A stretch of 32,989 nucleotides of DNA from CAYXVF01 sp964468125 (GTDB lineage Bacteria; Myxococcota; XYA12-FULL-58-9; CAYXVF01): assembly GCA_964468125.1 (NCBI GenBank), contig CAYXVF010000070.1:1-32989 (forward strand), read 5' to 3'. How positions within the stretch are numbered: position 1 is the stretch's first letter; every line of letters begins with the position of its first letter. Below are positions 7,580 through 15,829 of the stretch, one piece after another. The translations under genes were made by a program, and so were the position numbers. Below the pieces are notes generated by a model. It saw only the letters and a list, made by a program, of their open reading frames with translations, was not told the DNA's origin and ran no database searches.

Positions 7580-8583
7580 GCATTTTCTTCCACGCGCCCG
7601 TCGGCGTGGCGCGCGAAGCGCCCCTTGTTGCGCGCATGAACCGGCTCGCCGGACTCCCAGGGCCAACCACCAAATTGCGTGCGCTGGTAGTCGACGATCG
7701 CCTGCTGAAGCTCAGCCCGGGTATTCATCACGAAGGGCCCGTAGTGTGCGACCGGCTCGTTGATCGGTCGTCCTTCGAGCACGAGGAGCTCCGCCGGCGT
7801 ATCCCCGTTGACAACCAGGGAAGCGGAGGCTTGATCGAAGTCCGCGCCGTGCTTCACGGGCAGCGTTTCACCGTCCACCGTCAACTCCGTGCCCGCAAAG
7901 AAGTAGAGCGTGCGCTGTACCTCAGGGGACTCTGCCGCGGGGAGGGTCACCTCTCCACCGGGCTCGAGTGCCACCGTGTAGATTCGCACATGACTCTCAG
8001 GGTCCGACGCCCAGGATTTCGGTGGCGGATTCGGCGCGCGCTTCTCGTGCATGGAGCCCGCGCTGAGAACTATTTTGGCGAGCTTGCCGTTGCCGTCGGG
8101 TAGCTCGAGGCGCGGGATCTCCTCACTCCAAAGCATGGAAAAATGGGGATCGACCATTTTGTTCTTCGCGGGGAGATTGATCCAGATCTGGAAGAAGTCG
8201 TTCAGGTTCTCGCCCTCCTCGCGCAGGAGCGGAAACATTTCCGAATGCACGATCCCCGCGCCGGCGGTCATCCACTGCACGTCTCCAGCGCCGAAGCGTG
8301 CTGCCGCACCGAGCGAGTCCGAGTGGTCGACGTAGCCTTCGCGCACCACCGTCACGGTCTCGAAGCCGCGATGAGGATGGGGAGGAAAACCGGAGATCCG
8401 CTGGCCGTGGTACATGTTCCAGCCGTCTTTGTTGGCGAAATCCTGTCCGATCATACGACCGTCGAGCGGTGCCTTCGGGCTCATGTCGGCGTTGCCCGGG
8501 GGGAAGTGGTCGAGGTGGTGAACGCAGAACAAAAACGGGTCCCGCGTCTTCCAGGGCATACGGTCGAGGGCAAAGATCTGCAT
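7576..8583 (-). CDS. Pirin-family bicupin protein
   Basis: A 335-residue protein of slightly more than usual pirin length. The N-terminal cupin holds the metal-binding pattern: PPHPHRGFETVT, then GDVQWMTAGAGIVHSE. Pirins bind Fe(II); some act as quercetinases or redox sensors, and the substrate here is unknown. The C-terminal cupin (about 190-300) is followed by EPVAHYGPFVMNT and a tail rich in charged residues. GGAGGT lies 6 nt upstream of the ATG, which supports this start. It probably forms a minus-strand unit with the pseudouridine synthase upstream (49-nt gap). It is the only complete pirin in the window and is divergent in sequence from the remnant at 4801-5167. Confidence 0.92.
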   Translation of the reverse strand: MQIFALDRMPWKTRDPFLFCVHHLDHFPPGNADMSPKAPLDGRMIGQDFANKDGWNMYHGQRISGFPPHPHRGFETVTVVREGYVDHSDSLGAAARFGAGDVQWMTAGAGIVHSEMFPLLREEGENLNDFFQIWINLPAKNKMVDPHFSMLWSEEIPRLELPDGNGKLAKIVLSAGSMHEKRAPNPPPKSWASDPESHVRIYTVALEPGGEVTLPAAESPEVQRTLYFFAGTELTVDGETLPVKHGADFDQASASLVVNGDTPAELLVLEGRPINEPVAHYGPFVMNTRAELQQAIVDYQRTQFGGWPWESGEPVHARNKGRFARHADGRVEENA

Positions 8584-8632
8584 CGTGTACCTCCGGCGTT
8601 CAGGTGATCACGCGTGGGGGGAGTGTCAACGC

Positions 8633-9532
8633 TCAGAGGAATTCAGACGGCAACGGCGCTAGGTATTCCACGGAGCGTCCAACCGGATCGAAAAGCGTCA
8701 GGCACTCGGCGTGCAAGAGCAATCGATGCGGGATTCCCGGCCGCCAGGGCTCGCCGTAGAGGGCGTCCCCCAGGATGGGCCCGGAGGCGAAGGCTAGGTG
8801 CAGGCGGATTTGATGAGTTCGGCCGGTCGAGGGGAAGGCCTCGACCAGGTGCGCCGACCGATCGCGCACCCGGAACTCCGTGCGTCCCTCCTGGGTCGCC
8901 GGTCCCGCTTCGGACACGCAGCGAAAGAACGCGTGGCTCGGGTGATGGGCACGGCGCTGATGGGCACGCACACTCCAACGCTCCCCGCCCGGCAATGCGG
9001 TGACCCGGGCGACATAGCGCTTGCGCGCAGTGCGATTCCGAAACTGTTTGGCGGCGCATTCAAACGCCTCCGGTGTCTTGGCAAAGAGGTTCACCCCCGA
9101 GGTTTGGCGATCCAGGCGATGAACGGGCGACAGCCAGTCGCAGCCAGTGAGCTCTCGGAGCTGTGTCTCCAGCGAGATCCGCCGGGAGGCCCGCGTGCCT
9201 TGTACCGGGAGCCAAGCTGGCTTGTTCACCGCCACCCAGTGGTCGTTCTCGTGGAGAATGTGCTCGCCTCCTACCTCGACGCGCTCCGGGTCGCGCGTGA
9301 AGCTGTAGAGTCTCACCGGGGCTCCGGCCTCGAGCGCCGGGGCTTCGTCGCAGCGGTGGGCGTGCACAAAGAGGCCACCGTGCCAGAGGGCCCGGTCCAG
9401 CTCCGCTGAGCTGAGCCCCGAGCTTGCGCTGAGCCACGTCCTCGCGTCCAACGACGTCAGAGCGCGCGGCGCGACCGCCTCGAACTTCCGCACCGGCGGG
9501 CAGAAACGATCGTGAGTGGGAGACTCGGACAT
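8633..9532 (-). CDS. RluA-family RNA pseudouridine synthase
   Basis: A 299-residue pseudouridine synthase. The catalytic motif HRLDRQTSG is complete, with the nucleophilic Asp141. Other family blocks are NDHWVAVNKPAWLPVQGT, FPSTGRTHQIRLHLAF and GDALYGE. The first 85 residues carry a short RNA-binding part (LTSLDARTWLSASSGLS) that may be a reduced S4-like region. It isomerises uridine in rRNA or tRNA; the target base is not evident. Reading could start further upstream at 9631, but that would overlap the divergent aminotransferase gene, so ATG 9532 is preferred. The 46 nt between the two divergent starts must then hold both promoters. Confidence 0.93.
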   Translation of the reverse strand: MSESPTHDRFCPPVRKFEAVAPRALTSLDARTWLSASSGLSSAELDRALWHGGLFVHAHRCDEAPALEAGAPVRLYSFTRDPERVEVGGEHILHENDHWVAVNKPAWLPVQGTRASRRISLETQLRELTGCDWLSPVHRLDRQTSGVNLFAKTPEAFECAAKQFRNRTARKRYVARVTALPGGERWSVRAHQRRAHHPSHAFFRCVSEAGPATQEGRTEFRVRDRSAHLVEAFPSTGRTHQIRLHLAFASGPILGDALYGEPWRPGIPHRLLLHAECLTLFDPVGRSVEYLAPLPSEFL

Positions 9533-9578
9533 GGGGCGGTCCCTATCAAAAACTCCTGGAAGCCAGTAGGACTCGCCC

Positions 9579-10808
9579 ATGAGCAGCCTCTCGTCTCGCG
9601 GCCTCGCCCTACTCGGCGGATCGATGCCCACCTATCTCCTCGAGCACTTCGAGCGCTCGCAGAGGCCCTTCGGCCCAGACGCGCCGGACGGCTACCTCGG
9701 ACTCTGTGTGGCTGAAAACGCCCTGGTCTGGGATCTCCTCGAGCCCCGGGTTAGAGAGGCCCGGGCGGTTCCCGCCGCCCGCTTCGCCTACGATGACATG
9801 CGCGGATGCTTCGATTTCCGCGCTGCGCTCGCCGAGCTCTTCTCCGCGCGCCTAGCGGAGCGCCCGATCGACCCCGATCACATCGCTGTCCTCGCCGGTG
9901 CGGGGTCGGTCCTCGAGACGGTCTTCTACGCGCTCGGCGATCCGGGCGACGGGGTCCTGGTCCCCACCCCGAGCTATGCGGGCTTTTGGATGGATCTCGA
10001 GGTTCGCGATGCACTCCGGATCATCCCCGTCCACGGCGCGAGCGAAGACGATTTCCGCGTGGGACCGGAACACTACGAAGGAGCCCTGGCGCGTGCGGAT
10101 CGACCGGTGCGCGCCCTCCTCCTGACGAACCCGGACAATCCCCGCGGTACGGTGATGAGCAAAGCGGAGCTCGAGGCCATTCTCGTTTGGGCCGAATCCC
10201 GCGGGCTCCACGTGATCCTCGACGAGGTCTACGCCTTTTCGGTCTTTGGGATACAGCCGCACAGCTCCGTTCTCGCCCTGCGCCCAAAGCTCGGTCCCTC
10301 CGTGCACGTGGTCTGGGCCTTCAGCAAAGACTTCGCCGCGAGTGGATTGCGCTGCGGCGTACTCGTGACGGAGAACGAGGAGCTGATGCGAGCCGTCGAC
10401 GGCCTCGCCTACTGGAGCTGCGTGTCGGGCGACACTCAGTTCTTACTCAGTGAGCTCCTCCGCGACGGGCGGTGGCTCGACCGCTATCTCTTGGAAATGC
10501 CCGCGCGGCTCGGCAGCTCCTACAGAGCCGTCGCCCAACGCCTCGACGCGATGGGGGTTCCCTACACATCCGCCTCCGCGGGCTTCTTTCTCCTCGCCGA
10601 CTTGCGCGCGTTCCTGAAAGACGGCGACGACGGCGACGGGCTGTGGCGACGGCTGCTCGACGATGCGAACCTGAACTTCACTCCTGGAAGCGCCTGCCGG
10701 ATTCACGAACCAGGATTCATGCGCATCTGCCATGCGGCAGTCTCTAGTGCCGAGGCCAAGGTGGCCATGGACCGTTTGGAGCGAACGCTGTCCGGGCCCG
10801 CGTCTTGA
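9579..10808 (+). CDS. ACC-synthase-like class I/II aminotransferase
   Basis: A 409-residue fold-type I PLP enzyme. The PLP lysine is Lys250 in FSKDFAASGLRCG. Several segments match plant-type 1-aminocyclopropane-1-carboxylate synthases more than ordinary aspartate aminotransferases: LGLCVAENALVWDLL (ACS: GLAENQL.FDLI), YDDMRGCFDFRAAL, DPGDGVLVPTPSYAGF, LLTNPDNPRGTVM, ILDEVYAFSVF and FMRICHA. Related proteins in bacteria and animals often lack true ACC synthase activity and act as lyases or aminotransferases, so the reaction is not certain. A second ATG at residue 16 (MPTYLLEHF) is possible. It is divergent from the RluA-type gene and followed 33 nt later by the M3 peptidase gene. Confidence 0.85.
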   Translation: MSSLSSRGLALLGGSMPTYLLEHFERSQRPFGPDAPDGYLGLCVAENALVWDLLEPRVREARAVPAARFAYDDMRGCFDFRAALAELFSARLAERPIDPDHIAVLAGAGSVLETVFYALGDPGDGVLVPTPSYAGFWMDLEVRDALRIIPVHGASEDDFRVGPEHYEGALARADRPVRALLLTNPDNPRGTVMSKAELEAILVWAESRGLHVILDEVYAFSVFGIQPHSSVLALRPKLGPSVHVVWAFSKDFAASGLRCGVLVTENEELMRAVDGLAYWSCVSGDTQFLLSELLRDGRWLDRYLLEMPARLGSSYRAVAQRLDAMGVPYTSASAGFFLLADLRAFLKDGDDGDGLWRRLLDDANLNFTPGSACRIHEPGFMRICHAAVSSAEAKVAMDRLERTLSGPAS

Positions 10809-10841
10809 TTTTGCGGGGCGGGCTCGCTAAGCCGCCTTCCC

Positions 10842-13010
10842 ATGAAGAAGAACCTGCTCGTACTGTTGTCGATGGTCGCATTCGCGGCTTGTGCCAAGAA
10901 GACCGCAGCTCCCGAGGCCGCGGCGGAACCGAAAGCCGCGGAGGAGGAAAAGGTGGCGAACCCATTCTTCCGCGACGCCTGGGACACGCCCTACGGCGTT
11001 CCGCCCTTCAATGAGATCAAGGAGGAGCACTACGCGCCGGCCATGGCCAAAGGCATGGAGGAGCAGCTCGCCGAGATCGATGCGATCGCGAACAATCCGG
11101 ACTCCCCGACCTTCGAGAACACGATCGTCGAGCTCGAGCGCTCCGGCGCTCTCCTGACCAAGGTCGCTCGGGTCTTCTTCGTGTTGACGGGCACGGACTT
11201 AACCGATGGGCTGCAGGAGCTGCGCGCCGAGTTTGCACCCAAGCTCGCTCAGCACCAAGACGCCATCGTCCTCAACGACGCGCTCTACGCCCGGGTGAAG
11301 AAGCTCTTCGACGCTCGCGACACCCTCGGCTTGAACCCGGAGCAAATGAAGCTCCTCGAAGATTACCACCGGCAGTTCGTGCGCGCTGGCGCCACCGTGC
11401 AAGGTCAAGACAAGGAGCGTCTCAAGGAGATCAACAAAGAGCTCGCGACCCTCTACACCGAGTTCTCCAAACGACTTCTGAAGGAGAACAACTACCTCCT
11501 CATCCTCGATAAAGAAGAGGATCTCGCGGGCCTGCCCGACGAGGTGAAGGCCGCCGGCGCGGGTCTCGCCGCTCAACGCGGTCACGAGGGCAAGTGGGCC
11601 TATACGCTCGTGCGCTCATCCTATGAGCCGTTCTTGAAGTACTCCACGCGACGCGACCTGCGCGTGAAACTCTGGAACGCCTTCCACGACCGCGGCAGCC
11701 ACGACGGTGAGCGCGACACGCGCGAGATTGCGATTCAAGTCGCCACCCTTCGCGCCGAGCGCGCCCGCATCTTCGGCTTTGAAAACCACGCGGCCTACCA
11801 GCTCGACGGCAACATGGCGAAGACCCCGGAAGCGGTCTACGAGCTGCTGAACAAGGTCTTCAAGGGTTCCGTCGCCGCGATGAAGGCGGACCGCGCGAAG
11901 CTCGAAAAGCTCCTGAAGGCGGACGTGGGCCGCAAGGCGAAGCTGCAGCCCTGGGATTGGCGCTTCTACGCCGAGAAGCTGCGCAAGCAGGAGTACGACC
12001 TCTCCGAAGAAGAGCTCAAGCCCTACTTCCAGGTCGACGCGGTGCGCGAAGGCGCCTTTGCCACCGCGGAGAAACTCTTTGGCATCACGTTCAAAGAAGT
12101 GACCAACGATGTGCCGCGCTACAACCCCGAGGCCAAGGCCTTTGAGGTGAGCAACGCGGACGGCTCGCACGTGGGGTTGCTTTACGTCGATTACTTCCCA
12201 CGGGAGAGCAAGCGGAGCGGCGCCTGGGCGACCGCGTTTCGCGGTCAACGCAACCTCGACGGCAAGATCCGGCCGGTGATCTTGAACGTGGGTAACTTCC
12301 CCGCCCCGGCCGCCGGCAAGCCTGCGCTCCTCGGCTGGAGCGAGGTTGAGACCCTCTTCCACGAGTTCGGTCACGCGCTTCATGCGCTGTTGTCGGACGT
12401 TACCTACCCGAGCCTACGTTCGGTCAAGCGCGACTACGTCGAGTTCCCATCCCAGCTCCTCGAGAACTGGGCGAGCGAACCCAATGTCATCAAGACCTAC
12501 GCCAAACACTACGAAACCGGTGAGCCCATTCCGGACGAGCTCGTCGCAAAGATCCGCAAGAGCTCGACCTTCAACAAAGGCTTCAGCGAAGGCGAATACG
12601 TCGCCGCGGCGCTTCTCGACCTCGCCTGGCACACGAAGAATCTCGAGGAGACCCAGATGATCACCGACGTTAACGCCTTCGACCGCGAGACGATGAAGTT
12701 GCTCGGCATGATCGACGAGGTCGCGCCGCGCTACTACTCGCCATACTTCCAGCACATCTTCGCGGGCGACGGGTACGCATCGCAATACTACGTTTACGGC
12801 TGGTCACGGGTTCTCGCGGCGGACGCCTATGCTGCCTTTGAGAGCGCCGGCGACCCCTTCGACCCTGAGCTGTCCAAGCGGCTTCGTCAGTACATCTTCT
12901 CTGCCGGCTCCTCCCGCGACGAGATGGAGCTCTACACCAGCTTCCGCGGACAGAAACCCTCAGTGGAGCCCTACCTCGATAGCCTCGGCTTTGAGGGTAT
13001 CGGCGGCTGA
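10842..13010 (+). CDS. M3-family oligopeptidase lipoprotein (Dcp/OpdA-like)
   Basis: A 722-residue zinc metallopeptidase. The HExxH motif of family M3 is His507-Glu-Phe-Gly-His511 in LFHEFGHALHALLSD, followed by the downstream Glu region YVEFPSQLLENWASEP. The substrate-tyrosine block near the C terminus reads YYSPYFQHIFAGDGYASQYYVYGWS, typical of peptidyl-dipeptidase Dcp. The N terminus MKKNLLVLLSMVAFAAC is a lipoprotein signal (AAC at the cysteine), followed by a Lys/Ala/Glu/Pro linker, so the enzyme should be anchored in the envelope and degrade short peptides in the periplasm. Known Dcp enzymes cleave dipeptides from the C terminus. The start is the first ATG. Nothing in the catalytic domain appears missing. 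Confidence 0.95.
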   Translation: MKKNLLVLLSMVAFAACAKKTAAPEAAAEPKAAEEEKVANPFFRDAWDTPYGVPPFNEIKEEHYAPAMAKGMEEQLAEIDAIANNPDSPTFENTIVELERSGALLTKVARVFFVLTGTDLTDGLQELRAEFAPKLAQHQDAIVLNDALYARVKKLFDARDTLGLNPEQMKLLEDYHRQFVRAGATVQGQDKERLKEINKELATLYTEFSKRLLKENNYLLILDKEEDLAGLPDEVKAAGAGLAAQRGHEGKWAYTLVRSSYEPFLKYSTRRDLRVKLWNAFHDRGSHDGERDTREIAIQVATLRAERARIFGFENHAAYQLDGNMAKTPEAVYELLNKVFKGSVAAMKADRAKLEKLLKADVGRKAKLQPWDWRFYAEKLRKQEYDLSEEELKPYFQVDAVREGAFATAEKLFGITFKEVTNDVPRYNPEAKAFEVSNADGSHVGLLYVDYFPRESKRSGAWATAFRGQRNLDGKIRPVILNVGNFPAPAAGKPALLGWSEVETLFHEFGHALHALLSDVTYPSLRSVKRDYVEFPSQLLENWASEPNVIKTYAKHYETGEPIPDELVAKIRKSSTFNKGFSEGEYVAAALLDLAWHTKNLEETQMITDVNAFDRETMKLLGMIDEVAPRYYSPYFQHIFAGDGYASQYYVYGWSRVLAADAYAAFESAGDPFDPELSKRLRQYIFSAGSSRDEMELYTSFRGQKPSVEPYLDSLGFEGIGG

Positions 13011-13050
13011 CTCTCGGCAGAAAACGAGAAAAGCCGAAAAGGCCGAAAGT

Positions 13051-13085
13051 GTCGCGAAACGCTGATTTTTCGGCGCTTTCGCGAC
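13051..13085 (+). repeat. Inverted repeat after the M3 peptidase
   Basis: GTCGCGAAA (13051-13059) pairs perfectly with TTTCGCGAC (13077-13085); a further CGC/GCG helix is possible around one bulged base. The region is embedded in a GAAAAGCCGAAAAGGCC-like stretch. A T run (TTTTTT) follows about 14 nt later, too far for a classic terminator. It may still end the peptidase transcript. Confidence 0.5.
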
Positions 13086-13159
13086 TCTGCGAACGAATTT
13101 TTTACATTTCCACCGGCGGAGCGCCTGAGCGTCGGGTACAGCCCATCGAGGAGGTCGCC

Positions 13160-13515
13160 ATGCACGCTCGGAAGACTTCCGTTTCTCTCCTTGGAATCGC
13201 AACCCCTGTTCGGTTGTGAAACAGGGTCGGTCAGCACGCACCGCGGACCTGACGAGCGCGGTGACCCTCGCGAGATCGCACCCGCTCGTGGCGAATTTCT
13301 CGACCGCGGACCCGGGCCTCCTTCTCGGCGTGAGCTCAGGCGAGACGACGATCACCGCAACCGATACGGCGACGAACATCGAGGTGCGCGCGACCGTTCA
13401 GGTGCTCGTCGGCGGGATTGCCGCGGCAGCAGGCCGAGTCGGATATCTGCTCTACGACCAGCAAACCAGCCTGCCCGACACGGACATCGACGACCCCTTC
13501 CCCATCGGTCGTTGA
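13160..13515 (+). pseudogene. Broken secreted/lipoprotein gene with one BIG2-like Ig domain
   Basis: An excellent Shine-Dalgarno sequence (GAGGAGGT, 13148-13155) precedes ATG 13160. The frame begins like an export signal (MHARKTSVSLLGIA) but stops after 19 codons. The other frame through 13216-13515 encodes a bacterial Ig-like group 2 segment: PLVANFSTADPGLLLGVSSG, then ETTITATD and VRATVQVLVGG. A single-base shift between about 13190 and 13215 would join the signal to this domain and bring in a Cys (NPCSVV), as in a lipoprotein. The domain-bearing part has only a GTG as possible start and no Shine-Dalgarno of its own. I read it as a frameshifted, shortened remnant of a secreted protein. A sequencing error at this point is the alternative. 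Confidence 0.55.
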
Positions 13516-13547
13516 TCATCCGGAGTGCCAGCGTTACACCATCGCGC

Positions 13548-14354
13548 ATGGTCGCGGACGTGCGCGAAAAGACGAGCTCCGACCCGCGTTTCGGCGGTAT
13601 CGCCCGAGTCTTTGGCGACGAGGGCCTCGCGCGTTTGCAGCGCAGTCGGGTCTGCGTCATCGGCCTGGGCGGGGTGGGCTCCTGGACTGTCGAGGCGTTG
13701 GTTCGCTCTGGCGTCGGCCATCTGACCCTCGTCGACCTCGACGAGGTGTGCGTCACGAACACCAATCGACAGATTCACGCCCTCTCGGAGACCGTGGGGC
13801 AAAGCAAGGCGCGTGTCTTGGCTGAACGGGCCGCGGCGATCAGTCCTCGGGTCGAGGTCGATGCCATCGAGGACTTCTTCACCGAGAGTAGCCTCGAGGC
13901 GATTCTGGGCCCGCTGGGTGCCGGCCCCCGCTACGATGTCGTCATCGACGCAATCGACTCCTTCAAAAACAAATGCCTGCTGATCGACGCCTGCCGCGCC
14001 CGCGCAATGGCGGTGGTCGTCGTGGGCGGTGCAGGCGGTCGCATCGACCCGACCCGCGTGCGCCTCGACGACATCTCGCGCAGTGAGGGCGACCGGCTCC
14101 TCGCAATGCTTCGCAAACGCCTGCGCCAGAAACACGGCTTTCCCCGTTCGGGCAGATGGGGAATCTCGTGCGTCTTCAGCAACGAGCCACAGCGGTATCC
14201 GGACGGCGACGGCGGCATCTGCAAGATCAAACCGGAAGCCCGAGAAAGCGCCCGCCTCGATTGCCATTCCGGCTTCGGCGCGGTCAGCTTCGTGACCGGC
14301 ACCTTTGGGTTTTACGCCGCGAAAGCGGCCATCGATTGTCTGCTCAGAAAGTGA
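13548..14354 (+). CDS. tcdA: tRNA threonylcarbamoyladenosine dehydratase
   Basis: A 268-residue E1/ThiF-fold enzyme. Nucleotide-binding loop VIGLGGVGSWTVEALVRSG lies near residues 37-55, followed by TLVDLDEVCVTNTNRQ, which binds ATP and Mg. Later come VIDAIDSFKNKCLLIDACR and the TcdA signature SNEPQRYPDGDGG, then a C-terminal Ser/Phe-Gly segment. The enzyme uses ATP to cyclise t6A37 of ANN-decoding tRNAs to ct6A. ATG 13548 fits the family start; longer reading to 13191 runs through the BIG2 remnant in another frame and is rejected. It is the first gene of a compact run with the phosphatase (9 nt gap) and metZ. Confidence 0.93.
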   Translation: MVADVREKTSSDPRFGGIARVFGDEGLARLQRSRVCVIGLGGVGSWTVEALVRSGVGHLTLVDLDEVCVTNTNRQIHALSETVGQSKARVLAERAAAISPRVEVDAIEDFFTESSLEAILGPLGAGPRYDVVIDAIDSFKNKCLLIDACRARAMAVVVVGGAGGRIDPTRVRLDDISRSEGDRLLAMLRKRLRQKHGFPRSGRWGISCVFSNEPQRYPDGDGGICKIKPEARESARLDCHSGFGAVSFVTGTFGFYAAKAAIDCLLRK

Positions 14355-14362
14355 GTGTCCTC

Positions 14363-15829
14363 ATGCGCCGGGAAAAATTCGTTCGTGTGCTCCCCCTCTT
14401 CTTCGCCGCATTCGTCGCCTGTGCTTCCCATTCGAGCTCGACCTCATCCGCAACCGTCGCGACGGAAGGGGCGTCGACACGGCCCAAGAACCTGATCCTG
14501 GTCGTGGGAGACGGCTTTGGCGCGCAACAGCTCGGTTTGTTCGACGAATACGCGAGACGTGCGCCCTCTTCGCCCTATTTGAAGGGCGAGACGACCTTGA
14601 GTCGTCTGATGCAGGAAGGCGTGATCGGACTGTCCCAGGCCGCAACCCCCGAGACCCTCGTGGTGGACTCCGCAGCATCGGCCACGCAGCTCGCTTCCGG
14701 CGTCGGCGGCCGCAACGGCGCGGTAGGAATGAGTGGCGTCGGAGAACCCGTCCGGACATTCCTGGACGAAGCGCGTGCCCGCGGCAAGTCTACCGCCATC
14801 GTCAGCGACGCCAGGGTGACCCACGCGACCCCTGCGGCGTTTGCATCGCACGCTGCCAGTCGTCATGACGAGAACGCGATCGCCGAGCAACTCACGCTGG
14901 CCGAGGTCGACGTCATTCTTGGCGGCGGATGGCGACACTTCGTTCCGGAGTCGGCAAAGGGGAGCAAGCGGGAAGACGAGCGCGACCTACTTGCTGAAGC
15001 GGAATCCGCGGGCAAGACGGTGGTGCGAACCCGTTCCGAGCTTCGTGCCGCCGGCGACGGACCTCTGCTCGGGCTCTTTGGGCCCACCGGACTGATGGAC
15101 GCGATGCAGGCGCGCGATGCCGCGGAGGACCGCAGCGAGCCGACCCTCCCGGAAATGACGAGGGCTGCCCTCGCGCGCATCAAAAACAACCCGGAGGGCT
15201 TTGTTCTGGTGCTCGAGGCGGCACAGATCGACTGGGCCGGCCACGCGAACGACGCGGGCTGGATGCTCAACGAAGTGATCAAGCTCGATACGACTCTGGC
15301 GCTTCTTCGCAAGCTCGTCCGTGAACGCGACGATACGCTGATGGTCATCACGGGCGATCACGAAACCGGCGGTTTTGCCTTTACCTACAAGACGGGTCCC
15401 ACCCGAGAGAGTATGGCGTTCGATCCGCGCCTCGACTACGGCGACCCACGATCCCTCGACCTGCTCGCCGCTCAGCGCCGAAGCGCGGACGACATGATTC
15501 GCGAATTCATGGTCGAGGGCCCGCACACGCCGGAACGGCTCGTGAAGGTCGTCGCGACGATGACCGACATCCCGTTCAGTCCCGAAGATGCGAGCACGGT
15601 GCTCAAGATTCTAGAAGACGCAGACGACGCAGAGGTCCAGTCTCTCGGCAAGACGGTGAGAACCGCAGTGATGCGAACGCTCGCCGATGAGGTGAGCGCG
15701 GTCTGGTCCACGACCGGGCACACGTCGACACTGGTGCCCGTAATCGCGCTCGGGCCAGGAGCGGGCGCGTTCAAGGGGCTCACGAGCCACCTCGAGATCG
15801 GGCGTCTTCTGATGGGACTCTGCCGATGA
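14363..15829 (+). CDS. PhoA-type alkaline phosphatase lipoprotein
   Basis: A 488-residue alkaline phosphatase. The catalytic serine is Ser103 in VVDSAASATQLASG, at the same position as the E. coli nucleophile in TDSAASAT. Metal ligands are visible in LILVVGDGFGAQQLG near the start of the domain, IDWAGHANDAG, VITGDHETGGFAF and the late TGHTSTLVP. MRREKFVRVLPLFFAAFVAC is a lipoprotein signal with a cysteine at residue 20, so the enzyme should be tethered in the periplasm and release phosphate from monoesters. A GTG at 14351 overlapping the tcdA stop is an alternative start. The end overlaps metZ as ATGA. No Pho-box was identified. Confidence 0.93.
   Translation: MRREKFVRVLPLFFAAFVACASHSSSTSSATVATEGASTRPKNLILVVGDGFGAQQLGLFDEYARRAPSSPYLKGETTLSRLMQEGVIGLSQAATPETLVVDSAASATQLASGVGGRNGAVGMSGVGEPVRTFLDEARARGKSTAIVSDARVTHATPAAFASHAASRHDENAIAEQLTLAEVDVILGGGWRHFVPESAKGSKREDERDLLAEAESAGKTVVRTRSELRAAGDGPLLGLFGPTGLMDAMQARDAAEDRSEPTLPEMTRAALARIKNNPEGFVLVLEAAQIDWAGHANDAGWMLNEVIKLDTTLALLRKLVRERDDTLMVITGDHETGGFAFTYKTGPTRESMAFDPRLDYGDPRSLDLLAAQRRSADDMIREFMVEGPHTPERLVKVVATMTDIPFSPEDASTVLKILEDADDAEVQSLGKTVRTAVMRTLADEVSAVWSTTGHTSTLVPVIALGPGAGAFKGLTSHLEIGRLLMGLCR

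Noticed and set aside
7576..8583. The intact pirin as a tandem duplicate of the remnant at 4801-5167
   Set aside because: Their N termini differ strongly (VPRTRDLGGFEVGRVLP against FALDRMPWKTRDPF), so they are separate family members.
11616..12383. A 255-codon open frame antisense to the M3 peptidase
   Set aside because: The sense strand holds the HEFGH metallopeptidase; the antisense frame is low-complexity Leu/Val/Glu sequence.
13191..13547. Longer start for tcdA
   Set aside because: The added 119 residues are Arg-rich and lie in the wrong frame of the BIG2 remnant; the family starts at ATG 13548.
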